Shown: positions 9,005-17,988, counted from the stretch's first letter. The stretch is 64,000 bases of DNA from Oceanicella sp. SM1341 (GCF_003448965.1 NZ_QRGC01000007.1:124001-188000), one strand, 5' to 3'. Notes: generated by a model from the sequence alone, not told the origin. Numbers and translations: made by a program.

Positions 9005-10614
9005 CACGCCCCCGCTTCCGCCGCCGCCGGCACCCGGCCTGCGATGGCCCGCGCCGCGCGCTCGGCGATGAGCACCGTGGCGGTGTTGGTGTTGCCCGAG
9101 ATCATCCGCGGGAAGAGCGAGGCATCGGCCACGTGCAGCCCCTCGATGCCCTTCACGGCGAAGCTCGAAGGGTCCACCGGGGCGGCCGCGTCGGTGCCCA
9201 TGCGCAGGGTGCCGGCGGGGTGGTAGAGCGTGGTGCAATGGCCGCGGATGTAGGTCTCGAGCTCGGCATCGCTGCGGCACTCGGCGGAGGGCTGCATCTC
9301 CTCGCCGAGCAGGCTCGCGAGCGGCTCTGTCGCCGCCACCCGGCGCTGGATGCGGATGGCCTCCACCAGCGTGGCGATGTCGCGGCCCGAGGGGTCGGAG
9401 ATGAAATACTTCGGGTCGAGGTCCGGGTGGTCGAGCGGGTTTGCCGAGCGCAGGCGGATCTCGCCGCGGCTCTCCGGGCGCTGCAGGGTGCAGTGCATGG
9501 TCATGCCGGATTTCGAGGCGAGGAAGCGCGCGTAGTCCCGGTGGGGGGAGGCCGCGCCGTAGAACTGCAGGTCGGGCTCCACGTCGGGGCGCGAGCGCAC
9601 ATGCGCGCCGGCCGCCACCCAGGCCGAGGTGCGCGGCCCGGTCTTCGCGCGCTCCCACTCCTCCTGCGAGGCGGTGAGGAAGGCCTCGTCCCAGGCGCCG
9701 ATGCCGCCCTCCTCCTTGGCGTAGTAGGAGAAGGGGATGTTGATGTGGTCCTGCAGGTTCTTGCCCACCTGGGGCACGTCGAGCACCGGGGTGACGCCGA
9801 CGGCGGAGAGCTCGTCCGCCGGGCCCACGCCCGAGAGCATCAGCGTCTGGCACGAGCCGATGGAGCCGGCGGAGAGCACCACCTCCGCCTCGGCGTAGAC
9901 CTTCTTCGGCACGCCGTTCTCGAGATACTCCACCCCCTTCGCCCGGCCGTTCTCGATGATCACCTTCGTGATCAGCACGCCGGTCTTGAGCGTGAGGTTG
10001 GGCCGGGCGAGCGCGCCCTCGAGGAAGGCGCGGGAGGTGCCGGAGCGCGCGCCCTCGCGGATGGTGAACTGGAAGAAGCCGAAGCCCTCCTGCTCGGGGC
10101 CGTTGAAGTCGGGGTTCGCGGGGTAGCCGGCGGCGACACCTGCCTCGATCCAGGCGCGCTCCCAGGGGTGGGTCCAGGCCACGTCCTCCACGTGCAGCGG
10201 GCCGGAGGTGCCGTGGTAGGCGGGGTCGGTCTGGCCGGTGTTGCCCTCGGTCGCGATGAAATCGGGCAGCACGTCCTTCCAGCCCCAGCCGGGGCAGCCC
10301 AGGCTTTCCCAGGTGTCGAAGTCCGAGGGCAGGCCGCGGATGTAGATCATCGCGTTCATCGCGCCCGAGCCGCCCACCATCTTGCCGCGCGGCCAGAAGA
10401 TGCGCCGGCCGCGGCAGCCGGGCTGGGCCACGGTGTAGTAGCCCCAGTCGGCGGCGGTGTTGAACAGGGTCACCCAGTCGGAGGGGATGCGCGAGTTGAT
10501 CGGCGGCTCGCCGCCCGCCTCCAGCAGCAGCACGCGCCGGTCGGGGTCGGCCGAGAGGCGGGAGGCGAGCACGCAGCCGGCCGAGCCGGCGCCCACGATG
10601 ATTGTGTCGTACAT
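9004..10614 (-). CDS. GMC-family FAD oxidoreductase (choline dehydrogenase-like)
   Basis: A 536-residue flavoprotein that oxidises a primary or secondary alcohol. The N-terminus has the Rossmann FAD motif (IIVGAGSAGCVLASRL, residues 4-19), then the GMC signature 'WPRGKMVGGSGAMNAMIYIRG' in the region of residues 74-94. A second signature 'LSAGSIGSCQTLMLSGVG' lies near residue 250, and the C-terminal 'LYHPAGTLRMG' carries the catalytic His. No signal peptide is seen, so it should be cytoplasmic and not quinone-coupled through the periplasm. It sits 13 nt after the LivM permease gene. Choline itself is only one possible substrate. Confidence 0.92.
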   Translation of the reverse strand: MYDTIIVGAGSAGCVLASRLSADPDRRVLLLEAGGEPPINSRIPSDWVTLFNTAADWGYYTVAQPGCRGRRIFWPRGKMVGGSGAMNAMIYIRGLPSDFDTWESLGCPGWGWKDVLPDFIATEGNTGQTDPAYHGTSGPLHVEDVAWTHPWERAWIEAGVAAGYPANPDFNGPEQEGFGFFQFTIREGARSGTSRAFLEGALARPNLTLKTGVLITKVIIENGRAKGVEYLENGVPKKVYAEAEVVLSAGSIGSCQTLMLSGVGPADELSAVGVTPVLDVPQVGKNLQDHINIPFSYYAKEEGGIGAWDEAFLTASQEEWERAKTGPRTSAWVAAGAHVRSRPDVEPDLQFYGAASPHRDYARFLASKSGMTMHCTLQRPESRGEIRLRSANPLDHPDLDPKYFISDPSGRDIATLVEAIRIQRRVAATEPLASLLGEEMQPSAECRSDAELETYIRGHCTTLYHPAGTLRMGTDAAAPVDPSSFAVKGIEGLHVADASLFPRMISGNTNTATVLIAERAARAIAGRVPAAAEAGA

Positions 10615-10627
10615 GTCAGCGGTCCTT

Positions 10628-11644
10628 TCAGGGGCGGCGTCGGAAGAGGTCTGCCGCCTTGCCCACCAGCCCGCGGGGCAGGAGCACGGTGACGGCGGCG
10701 ATGATGAGCCCGAGCCCGAGGGTGCGGAACTCCCCGGCCTCGCGCATGAATTCGTCGGCGAGCATCAGCACGATCGCCCCCACCACCGGGCCCCAGAAGG
10801 TGCCCACGCCCCCCACCACAGCGATGGCGATGACGAAGAGCAGCTGGGAGAGCGAGAACAGCCCCGGCCCGATGGCCTGGAAATGCGCGGCATAGAGCCC
10901 GCCGGTGAGCCCGGTGAAGAAGGCCGAGAGCGCGAAGACCAGGAGCTGGGTGTGGAAGCGGTTCACCCCGCGCGCCACGGCATAGGCCGGGTTGTCGCGC
11001 AGCGCCTTGAAGGCGAGGCCCATGGGCGAGCGGATGATGACCCAGGACATCACCATGGTGAGCACGAAGCCGCAGAGCACGATGGCGTAGTTGCCCATCA
11101 TCCAGTCGCCGCGCAGCAGCTGGCGCATGCCGAAATCGCCGAAACGGGCAAAGCCGGTGGCCCCGCCGGTGAACTGCCGGCACGAGGTGCCCTCCATGCG
11201 GAAGCAGGCCGTGTCGGTGACGATGAGCAGGTAGAGCACCTGCGCGATGGCAAGCGTGAGCAGCGCCACGTAGACCCCCTGCAGCCGCAGGCAGGCGAGC
11301 CCCACGATCACCGAGAACACCACCGCGATCAGCGCGCCGAGCGGGATCGCGGCCCAGATCGACAGCTCGAGATACTGTGCGAGCATGGCGGTGGCGTAGC
11401 CGCCCACCGCGAAGATGGCCATCTGGGCGAGCGAGAACACCCCGGCATAGCCGAAGAGCAGGTTCCATTGTGCCGCCACCGAGGCCCAGAACAGCGCGAG
11501 CACGATCTGGCCCAGCACGTAGCGGCTGTCGATCAGGAAGGGGGCGGCGATGGCGAGGGCGAGCAGGAGTGCCCCCACGGCGAGGTCGGTCGCGATGCCG
11601 CGGCGGGGGGCAGGGGCGGCGGCGGGGAGGGATGCGTCGGTCAT
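10628..11644 (-). CDS. Branched-chain amino acid/amide-type ABC permease, LivM family
   Basis: A 338-residue inner-membrane protein with about ten hydrophobic segments. The LivM hallmarks are 'LNLLFGYAGVFSLAQMAIFAVGGYATAML' (shown here only as the N-terminal core near residues 60-90) and the conserved cytoplasmic loop 'MGLAFKALRDNPAYAVARGVN' near 205-225. It pairs with the LivH gene, which ends 10 nt upstream of its start. It also carries a periplasmic loop with two cysteines (residues ~138-150, 'CFRMEGTSCRQF') that is not usual for LivM. Confidence 0.9.
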   Translation of the reverse strand: MTDASLPAAAPAPRRGIATDLAVGALLLALAIAAPFLIDSRYVLGQIVLALFWASVAAQWNLLFGYAGVFSLAQMAIFAVGGYATAMLAQYLELSIWAAIPLGALIAVVFSVIVGLACLRLQGVYVALLTLAIAQVLYLLIVTDTACFRMEGTSCRQFTGGATGFARFGDFGMRQLLRGDWMMGNYAIVLCGFVLTMVMSWVIIRSPMGLAFKALRDNPAYAVARGVNRFHTQLLVFALSAFFTGLTGGLYAAHFQAIGPGLFSLSQLLFVIAIAVVGGVGTFWGPVVGAIVLMLADEFMREAGEFRTLGLGLIIAAVTVLLPRGLVGKAADLFRRRP

Positions 11645-11654
11645 GGCTCGCTCC

Positions 11655-12542
11655 TCACATGCGGCGGATCTGGGCGCGGCCGAACAGGCCGGCGGGGCGC
11701 CAGATCAGGATGGCGATCACGAGCAGCAGCAGCACCGGGAAGCCCCAGCGCGCCCCTGCGCCGAACTGCACCGCCGCCTCGATGATGGCGAGGCCGAAGG
11801 CCGCGGCGATGGCGCCCGGCAGGTTGCCCAGCCCTGCGACCACGCACATGATGAAGGCCTTCAGCATCGGGTCGGCCCCGAGGCCCGGCGTGAGCTGGGT
11901 GATCGAGCTCACCAGCACGCCGCAGATGCCGGCAAGCCCGCCGGAGAGCGCCAGCACCTGCAGGTAGACCCGGCCCACCGGCACGCCCATCAGCAGCGCC
12001 GCGTCGCGGTTCTGCGCCGTGGCGCGGATGGCCCGGCCCATGCGGGTGCGCGAGATCAGCACCGAGACCGCCACCATCACCGCGACGGCCACCGCCACGA
12101 TGACGATGTTGAGGAGCGGCACCACGCCCGCCCCCACGCCCACCGCGCCGGAGATGGCGAAGGGCTGGCGCAGCGGCTGGCCGCCATAGACGAGCAGCAG
12201 CGCGTTCTGCAGCGCGATGGCGATGCCCACGGTGGCGATCATCACGCTGGTCTCGAAGCCGGGCCCGCCGGATTTCAGCAGGCTGCGCACGATGCCGAGG
12301 TAGAGCAGCATGCCGGCAAGCGCGCCGGCCGCCACGGCCGCCAGCATCGCCACCGGAAGCGGCAGGCCGAGGGTCTCGACCACGGTGAAGGTGATGTAGC
12401 CGCCGAGTGCGAGCATCGCGCCATGGGCCATGTTGAGCATGCCCATCGAGCCCCAGATGAGCGAGAGCCCCACGGTGGCCAGCGCGTAGAGCGCGCCGTT
12501 GGTGAGGCCGGTGACCAGAACGGCGGTGAGGATGTCGAGCAT
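11655..12542 (-). CDS. Branched-chain amino acid/amide-type ABC permease, LivH family
   Basis: A 295-residue permease beginning MLDILTAVLVTGLTNGALYAL. An in-frame start 12 codons upstream is possible, but it would lie inside the LivF gene and would put non-hydrophobic residues before the first helix, so I chose the ATG one base after the LivF stop. Family motifs are 'LATVGLSLIWGSMGMLNMAHGA' (about residues 22-43) and 'SRTRMGRAIRATAQNRDAA' in the cytoplasmic loop. It forms the translocation channel with LivM. Confidence 0.9.
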   Translation of the reverse strand: MLDILTAVLVTGLTNGALYALATVGLSLIWGSMGMLNMAHGAMLALGGYITFTVVETLGLPLPVAMLAAVAAGALAGMLLYLGIVRSLLKSGGPGFETSVMIATVGIAIALQNALLLVYGGQPLRQPFAISGAVGVGAGVVPLLNIVIVAVAVAVMVAVSVLISRTRMGRAIRATAQNRDAALLMGVPVGRVYLQVLALSGGLAGICGVLVSSITQLTPGLGADPMLKAFIMCVVAGLGNLPGAIAAAFGLAIIEAAVQFGAGARWGFPVLLLLVIAILIWRPAGLFGRAQIRRM

Positions 12543-12543
12543 C

Positions 12544-13266
12544 TCAGCCTCCCAGGTAGGTGGCGAGCAGCTCGTCACGGTCCATCAGCTCCGCGGGCGG
12601 GCCGGACCAGACGATCTCGCCATTGTCGAGCAGGTGCATGGTGTCGCAGAGCTCGGCCACCCGGGCCGGGTTCTCCTCCACCAGCAGGATGGTGCGGCCC
12701 TGTTCGCGCAGGCGCCCGATCACCTCGTAGATCTGCTCGATCACGAGGGGGGCGAGGCCGAGGGAGGGCTCGTCGAGCATCAGGATGCGCGCGCCCGCCA
12801 TCAGCCCGCGGCCGATCCCCACCATGCGCCGCTCGCCGCCCGAGAGCGAGGAGGCGAGCTGACGGTGCCGCTCGCGCAGCCGCGGCAGCAGGGCGTGCAC
12901 CTCGGCGAGCCGCGCCTCGATCACGCCCGCGTCGGCCTCCCTGTAGGCGCCCATCATCAGGTTCTCGTGCACGGTCATCTCGGGGAAGAGCAGATCACCC
13001 TGCGGCACGTGGGCGACACCGGCGGCCGCGATGCGGTGCGGGGCGAGGGCCTGCACCTCCGCGCCCCCCACCAGCACGCGGCCGGAGCGCGCCCGCACCA
13101 GCCCGGAGACGGTGCGCAAGAGCGTGGACTTGCCGTGGCCGTTGGGGCCGACGACGGTGACGATGCGGCCCCGGGGCACCTCGAGCGAGATGCCGCGCAG
13201 CACGTCCGGCCCCTCGTATCCGGCGGTCAGCCCCTCGAGGCTCAGCGCGATGTCGGGCTCAGGCAT
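12544..13266 (-). CDS. ABC transporter ATP-binding protein, LivF family
   Basis: A 240-residue ATPase for the Liv-type importer. It has Walker A GPNGHGKST at 39-47 (His in place of the common Ala/Ser), signature LSGGERRMVGIGRGLM near 143, Walker B 'ILMLDEPSLGLAP' and the LivF-specific 'VEENPARVAELCD' switch region. It overlaps the LivG gene by 8 nt (13259-13266) and ends one base before the LivH start. Confidence 0.93.
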   Translation of the reverse strand: MPEPDIALSLEGLTAGYEGPDVLRGISLEVPRGRIVTVVGPNGHGKSTLLRTVSGLVRARSGRVLVGGAEVQALAPHRIAAAGVAHVPQGDLLFPEMTVHENLMMGAYREADAGVIEARLAEVHALLPRLRERHRQLASSLSGGERRMVGIGRGLMAGARILMLDEPSLGLAPLVIEQIYEVIGRLREQGRTILLVEENPARVAELCDTMHLLDNGEIVWSGPPAELMDRDELLATYLGG

Positions 13267-14059
13267 GGGCGGGCGCTCCGGCGAAATGGCGCTTCAGGCG
13301 GCGGGCGGCGCCCTGGCCGAGATAGGTCTCGACCACGGTCTCGTCCTCGGCCACGCGGTCGGGCGGGCCCTCGAAGATGATCTGGCCGTGATGCATGATC
13401 AGCACCCGGGTGGAGAGGGTGAGCAGGAAGCGCATCACGTGCTCGATGAGCACGATGGTGATGCCGCGGGCCTGCATGCGGCGCACCAGCTCCTGCACGA
13501 GGTCGATCTCGGCGCTGTTGAGCCCGCCCACCGGCTCGTCGAGGAAGATCATCCGCGGCTCGGTGGCCATGGCGCCGGCGATCATCAGCAGCTTGCGGTC
13601 GAGCACCGGCAGATCACCCGCGCGCAGGTGCGCCTTGGGCCCGAGGCCGGCGAACTCCAGCGCCTCCGCCGCCGCCGCGCGCGAGGCGGCGGAGAGGCGC
13701 AGGCCCGGAAAGCGCCGCGCGTGGCGGCCGAACTGGGCGGCCACCGCCACGTTCTCCGCCACGGTGAGATGCTCGAAGGCGGCGTTGAGCTGGAAGGTGC
13801 GCGCGATGCCGGCGTGGCAGATCTCGTCCGCGCCCGCCTCGGTGATGTCGCGGCCCATGAAGTCGATCCGCCCCCCGGAGGGGGCGGTGATGCCGGTCAC
13901 CACGTCGAAGAAGGTGGTCTTGCCGGCGCCGTTCGGCCCGCCGATGCCCAGCACCTCGCCGGGGGCGACCTGCAGGGACACCGCATCCACCGCGCGCAGC
14001 GAGCCGAAGTGGCGGCTCACCGCGTTGCAGGTCAGGATCGGTGCCGCGCCCGGGCTCAC
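13259..14059 (-). CDS. ABC transporter ATP-binding protein, LivG family
   Basis: A 266-residue ATPase, partner of LivF. Walker A is GPNGAGKTT; 'FMGRDITEAGADEICHAGIARTFQ' is the LivG family region, and Walker B is 'RMIFLDEPVGGLN'. No ATG is available at the right place. A GTG overlapping the stop of the binding-protein gene (GTGA, 14056-14059) gives a normal-length protein; a second GTG at 14068 would add three residues. The signature region reads 'LPVLDRKLLMIAGAM' (LPVLDRK rather than LSYGxQR), a notable departure from the usual C-loop at that position. Confidence 0.9.
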   Translation of the reverse strand: MSPGAAPILTCNAVSRHFGSLRAVDAVSLQVAPGEVLGIGGPNGAGKTTFFDVVTGITAPSGGRIDFMGRDITEAGADEICHAGIARTFQLNAAFEHLTVAENVAVAAQFGRHARRFPGLRLSAASRAAAAEALEFAGLGPKAHLRAGDLPVLDRKLLMIAGAMATEPRMIFLDEPVGGLNSAEIDLVQELVRRMQARGITIVLIEHVMRFLLTLSTRVLIMHHGQIIFEGPPDRVAEDETVVETYLGQGAARRLKRHFAGAPAHA

Positions 14060-15354
14060 GACATCCACGGCGGCATCATGAACGGCGCCTTGGCGTAGGA
14101 GCCGGGGGCGACCATCACCGGGTCGGCGGCCACGTCCTGGTGCTGGAGGAACTGGTGCGGCATGCCCAGCGAGGCGTCGGCGATCTGGGTGGGGTAGCAG
14201 AAGGCGGACTGGCCCTCGGGGTCGAAGCGGCAGATGCCGTTCACGCCGCGGTAGATCAGCCGGTTCATCGAGGCGGCCACCTTCATCGCCTGCTCGCGGT
14301 CGAAGGGCGCGCCGGGCCCGCCGGCAATGGCGGCGGCGAGCGCCCATTTCCACAGCCCGTCATAGGTCTGCGAGCCGGTGAGGTAGGAGGAATTCTCGCC
14401 GAAACGCTCGCGGTAGGAGCTGCGGAAGGCTTCGGAGAACTCATCGGGCAGGCAGCCCACCACGGTGGAGTAGAGCACGCCCTTCACCGCGTCGCCGCCG
14501 ATCTCCTTGAAGGCGGGCAGCGAGGGGCCGTACTGCATGTAGATCAGGCTGTTCATCGGCTGCGGCGCGAACTGCACCATGAACTGCGCGAGGTCCTGGG
14601 GCAGGAAATGCGTCACCGCGATCACCGCCGGCGGGTCCTGGCGCAGCTTGGCGAGGGTGGGGCCCCACTGGTTGTTGGGGAACTGCACGGTCTCGTAGAG
14701 CGAGATTTCCCAGCCGTATTCCGCCGCCTGGTCGCGCACCGCGTTGGCGATCACGATGGAATACTCGTTGGCCGAGGGGATGAGCGCGAGCTTGCGGTTC
14801 GGCGGTGTCCACTGGCCGCTCTCGATCAGCGTGTTGAGATAGGTGAGCAGGCCGGGGCCGTAGTAATATTCCGGCGGGTCGCCCTGGAAGCAGCCGTAGT
14901 AGCGCTCGGGGTCTTCCTTGAACTTGTTGTTGTGCGAGATCATCGTGTTGTAGTGGCAGAAGATCACGTCGTTATCCGCCGCCACGTCCATCTCGACCAT
15001 GTTGGTGCCCGAGTTGTAGCCGTTGATGATCACCGGCGCCTCGTAGCGGTCGATCAGCCGCTGCATGGCCTGGGAGACGAGGTCGGCGCCCATATCGGCG
15101 GTGTCCTCGACATGCAGCTCCAGCGGGCGGCCGAGCACGCCGCCGGCGGCGTTGATCTCGTCCACCGCCATGGTGAGCCCGTTCTGGAACTCGATGCCGT
15201 CGGCCGCGGCGATGCCCGACATCGGCAGGGCGGCGCCCACGGGGATGGGATCTCCCTCGGCCTGGGCGCGCGCGCCGTTGAGACCGGCGAGCAGGGCGGT
15301 GCCCGCGGCACCCGCCGCGGCCGAGCCCCTGAGCAGGGAACGTCTGGTCAGCAT
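14056..15354 (-). CDS. ABC transporter substrate-binding protein (LivK/AmiC/UrtA/FmdD type), Tat-exported
   Basis: A 432-residue periplasmic binding protein of the Peripla_BP_6 (leucine/amide/urea) class. The ATG follows AAGGAG (complement of about 15362-15367), and the N-terminus is a Tat signal (TRRSLLRGSAAAGAAG, then ARAQAEG). The mature start 'PIPVGAALPMSGIAAADG' and 'GLTMAVDEINAAGGVLGRPLEL' (in part) are characteristic. The fold resembles amide- and urea-binding members more than leucine-binding ones, and an amidase gene comes first in the operon, so an amide ligand is the leading guess. The stop overlaps the LivG start by 4 nt. Confidence 0.9.
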   Translation of the reverse strand: MLTRRSLLRGSAAAGAAGTALLAGLNGARAQAEGDPIPVGAALPMSGIAAADGIEFQNGLTMAVDEINAAGGVLGRPLELHVEDTADMGADLVSQAMQRLIDRYEAPVIINGYNSGTNMVEMDVAADNDVIFCHYNTMISHNNKFKEDPERYYGCFQGDPPEYYYGPGLLTYLNTLIESGQWTPPNRKLALIPSANEYSIVIANAVRDQAAEYGWEISLYETVQFPNNQWGPTLAKLRQDPPAVIAVTHFLPQDLAQFMVQFAPQPMNSLIYMQYGPSLPAFKEIGGDAVKGVLYSTVVGCLPDEFSEAFRSSYRERFGENSSYLTGSQTYDGLWKWALAAAIAGGPGAPFDREQAMKVAASMNRLIYRGVNGICRFDPEGQSAFCYPTQIADASLGMPHQFLQHQDVAADPVMVAPGSYAKAPFMMPPWMS

Positions 15355-15422
15355 CGTCAGCACTCCTTGTTGGATGGCGCCTGCATTCTGGTGCGGGTCG
15401 CTTGTTCTGGCAGTCTGGCGCG

Positions 15423-15440
15423 CCGGCCCCGCGGGGCCGG
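15423..15440 (-). promoter_or_regulatory. Perfect 18-bp palindrome between amidase and binding-protein genes
   Basis: CCGGCCCCGCGGGGCCGG is self-complementary and lies 12 nt after the amidase stop and about 70 nt before the binding-protein start. It has no T-tract. In the middle of an operon, such a hairpin would more likely set the relative mRNA level of the binding protein than end the transcript. Confidence 0.5.
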
Positions 15441-15452
15441 GCGCCGGGGATC

Positions 15453-16868
15453 TCAGAGGAACCGCTCCGGGTGGGCGGCGCCGTAGGCCTTCGCGAAGCC
15501 GATCACCTCGGCGTCGCGGCCACGGCCGGCAATCACCTGCAGCGCGATGGGCAGCCCGCTTTCCGAACGCCCGGCGGGCAGCGAGGCGGCGGGCTGCTGG
15601 CTGAGGTTGATCGGGTAGGAGAAGCCGGCCCACTCGATCCAGCGCGGCAGGCCGGAGCCCGGCGGCACCTCCTCGCCGGCGCGGAAGGGCAGCACCGCGG
15701 CACCGGGAGAGACGAGAAAGTCGTACTCGCCCAGCAGCTTGTCCATCGCCGCGCCGTATTCGGCCCGGGCGGTGACGGCGGCGAGATACTGCGGCACCGA
15801 CCAGCCCTCGGCCACGGCGGCGATCTCGGCCATGCCGGGGTCGACCGCGGCGCGCTGCTCGGGGCTGAGGCCGGAGAGGCGGCTCGCGGCGCCCGCGTAC
15901 CAGTGGAAGTTGAAGGTCTCGAGCAGGCTCTCGGACATCGGCAGGGCGATCTCCTCGACAATTGCGCCCGCGGCGGCGAGGGCTGCCACCTCCGCGTCGA
16001 TGCGCGCCGCGATCTCGGGGTCGACAGTGCCGGAGGGCGGGGTTTTCCAGTAGCCGATGCGCAGGCCGGCGAAGGACACCTCCACCGGGTCGAGCCCGGG
16101 GAACACCGCCTCGCCCTGCAGCCAGTCCTGCCGGTCACGGCCCGACATCACGTCGAGCATCAGGCCCATGTCGTCGGGCCGGCGGGTCATCGGGCCCACG
16201 TGGGCCACGGTGCCGAAGGGGCTGGCGGGATAGGCGGGCACCCGGCCGAAGGTGGGCTTGATGCCGCAGATGCCGGTGAAGCTCGCCGGCACCCGGATCG
16301 AGCCGCCGCCGTCGGAGCCGAGGTGGAACACGCCCGCGCCGCAGGCCGCCGCCGCCGCCGCCCCGCCCGAGGAGCCGCCGGGCGTCACCTCCGGGTCCCA
16401 CGGGTTGCGGGTGATGCCGGTGAGCGCGCAGTCGGTGAGCGCCTTCCAGCCGAATTCCGGCGTGGTGGTCATGCCGAGAAACACCAGCCCCGCCGCGCGC
16501 ATCCGCGCCACCGAGGGCGCGTCCTCCGCCTTGGGAGCGGCATCGGTGGTGGTGGAGCCGTAGCGCGCCGGCCAGCCCTTCACCGAGACGATGTCCTTGA
16601 TGGTGGAGGGCACGCCGTCGACCGGCGACAGCGGGTTGCCCGCCTTCCAGCGCGCCTCCGAGGCCCGGGCGGCGGCAAGCGCGCTGTCCGCGTCGATCAT
16701 CGAGAAGGCGTTGAGCCGCGCCTGCACCGCCTCGGCCCGCGCGAGCGCGGCCTGCGTGACCTCCACCGGCGACAGCCGGCCCTCGGCATAGGCCGCCGCG
16801 AGGGCGCGGGCCCCCATGCGGCAGAGTTCCGGGGCATCGGCGATGGGGGTGGTGTCAGGGTCTTGCAC
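15453..16868 (-). CDS. Amidase (amidase signature family)
   Basis: A 471-residue Ser-cisSer-Lys amide hydrolase. The catalytic Lys is K91 in 'GVPSTIKDIV', the GGSSGG loop is at 164-169, and the nucleophile is S190 in GSDGGGSIR, so the triad is intact. The length matches GatA-like and aryl/alkyl amidases. It is first in the operon encoding an amide-type importer, a GMC oxidoreductase and an HDAC-like deacetylase, so it probably hydrolyses the imported compound in the cytoplasm. It is not GatA: no gatB or gatC is nearby. The start ATG lies 115 nt from the divergent LysR gene. Confidence 0.92.
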   Translation of the reverse strand: MQDPDTTPIADAPELCRMGARALAAAYAEGRLSPVEVTQAALARAEAVQARLNAFSMIDADSALAAARASEARWKAGNPLSPVDGVPSTIKDIVSVKGWPARYGSTTTDAAPKAEDAPSVARMRAAGLVFLGMTTTPEFGWKALTDCALTGITRNPWDPEVTPGGSSGGAAAAAACGAGVFHLGSDGGGSIRVPASFTGICGIKPTFGRVPAYPASPFGTVAHVGPMTRRPDDMGLMLDVMSGRDRQDWLQGEAVFPGLDPVEVSFAGLRIGYWKTPPSGTVDPEIAARIDAEVAALAAAGAIVEEIALPMSESLLETFNFHWYAGAASRLSGLSPEQRAAVDPGMAEIAAVAEGWSVPQYLAAVTARAEYGAAMDKLLGEYDFLVSPGAAVLPFRAGEEVPPGSGLPRWIEWAGFSYPINLSQQPAASLPAGRSESGLPIALQVIAGRGRDAEVIGFAKAYGAAHPERFL

Positions 16869-16943
16869 GCTGGGCCGTCCGTCGAATTAAGATATGGTTA
16901 ACGGATGCTGCGGTGCGGTTGGTTCTGGATAAAATGCATTGTT

Positions 16944-16960
16944 TGTATAAAGTTTATACA
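16944..16960. promoter_or_regulatory. Candidate LysR operator, perfect 17-bp palindrome
   Basis: TGTATAAAGTTTATACA is a perfect inverted repeat (8-bp arms around a single G) in an AT-rich island inside very GC-rich DNA, 24 nt before the LysR gene and 76 nt before the amidase start. It contains a T-N11-A core (16946-16958), the classic LysR half-site geometry. It probably mediates autoregulation and activation of the amidase operon. Confidence 0.7.
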
Positions 16961-16983
16961 TCGAATGTAGAAAGGCCGGATAA

Positions 16984-17901
16984 ATGAGCGCGAGCCTTCG
17001 ACAGTTGCGCTACGTCTGTGCAGTGGCCGAGCACGGCAGCTTCCTGCGTGCGGCCGAGGCGATGCACATCTCCCAGTCCTCCATCCTCGCCGCGGTCGAG
17101 GCGGCGGAGAGCGACCTCGGCGCGCGGCTGTTCGAGCGGCGGCGGGCGAAGGGTGTCGTCGTCACCCCGGCGGGGGAGCGCTTCCTGATCGCGGCGCGCC
17201 AGCTCCTTGCCGCGGAGCAGGATTTCAACACGCGGGTGAAGGGGCTGAACGACCGGCACGGGCCGCTGCGCATCGGCTGTTTCGAGCCCTTCGGCTCGAT
17301 GTTCATGGTCGAGGTGCTGGGCCGGCTGAAGGCGCAGGTGGGGCCGTTCAACGTCGAGGTGATGGAGGCGGACCAGCCGCGGCTGAAGCGTTTCCTCGAC
17401 CGCGGCGAGGTGGACGTGGCACTGGCCTACGACCTCGGGCCGGACTTCGAGGGCACCATCACCGAGATCTGCCGCGCGCCGCCGCACGCGATGGTGCCGC
17501 TGTCGAGCCCGCTGGCGCTGAAACCCAGCGTGAGCATCGAGGAACTGGCGCGCGAGCCGCTGGTGCTGCTCAGCCAGCCGCTCACGGTCACCTACCTGCT
17601 CACGCTCTTCGACTACGCCGCGCAGCGCCCGGAGGTGAGCTTCCAGAGCCGCAGCTACAACACGGTGATCCGCGCGGTGGCGGCGGGTTTCGGCTGCACG
17701 GTGCTGAACCTGCGCCCGCCCCGGCCGCTGGAGGTGGAGAGCGGCTGCCTGCGCCTGCCGATCGACGAGGCGCTGCCGGGGCCCAAGCTCATCGCGGTCG
17801 ACCGCTACGGCGACCGCAAGCCGCGGCTGCTGAACAGCTTTCTCGAGGCGCTCGCCGCCTATTTCGACGGGCCGCGCCCCGGGGCGCTCGCCGCAGAGTA
17901 G
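16984..17901 (+). CDS. LysR-family transcriptional regulator
   Basis: A 305-residue LysR regulator with an N-terminal winged helix (residues 1-65; 'RAAEAMHISQSSILAAVEAAESDLGARLF' in parts) and a periplasmic-binding-like effector domain from about residue 90. The helix reads SQSSILAAVEAAE where most LysR proteins have SQPAVSxQIxxLE. It is divergent from the amidase/Liv operon with a palindromic operator between them, so it is the likely activator of that operon, with the imported compound or its product as inducer. Confidence 0.9.
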   Translation: MSASLRQLRYVCAVAEHGSFLRAAEAMHISQSSILAAVEAAESDLGARLFERRRAKGVVVTPAGERFLIAARQLLAAEQDFNTRVKGLNDRHGPLRIGCFEPFGSMFMVEVLGRLKAQVGPFNVEVMEADQPRLKRFLDRGEVDVALAYDLGPDFEGTITEICRAPPHAMVPLSSPLALKPSVSIEELAREPLVLLSQPLTVTYLLTLFDYAAQRPEVSFQSRSYNTVIRAVAAGFGCTVLNLRPPRPLEVESGCLRLPIDEALPGPKLIAVDRYGDRKPRLLNSFLEALAAYFDGPRPGALAAE

Positions 17902-17960
17902 GCCGTGGGGGGGAGCCGCCTTGCCCTGCGCGAGGGCGCCCGGCGGGAGGGGGACGGTGC

Positions 17961-17980
17961 GGGGCCGCCGCGGCGGCCCC
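17961..17980. terminator. Perfect 20-bp palindrome between convergent genes
   Basis: GGGGCCGCCGCGGCGGCCCC lies in the 87-nt gap between the LysR gene and the convergent small gene. Its position suggests a bidirectional terminator, although no T-tract follows on either strand, so it may be Rho-assisted or simply a barrier. Confidence 0.5.
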
Positions 17981-17988
17981 GGAAGGGG

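Noticed and set aside
14069-14353. N-terminal extension of LivG from the longer frame
   Set aside because: It lies wholly inside the binding-protein gene and has no homology to LivG; the overlapping GTG start gives the normal length.
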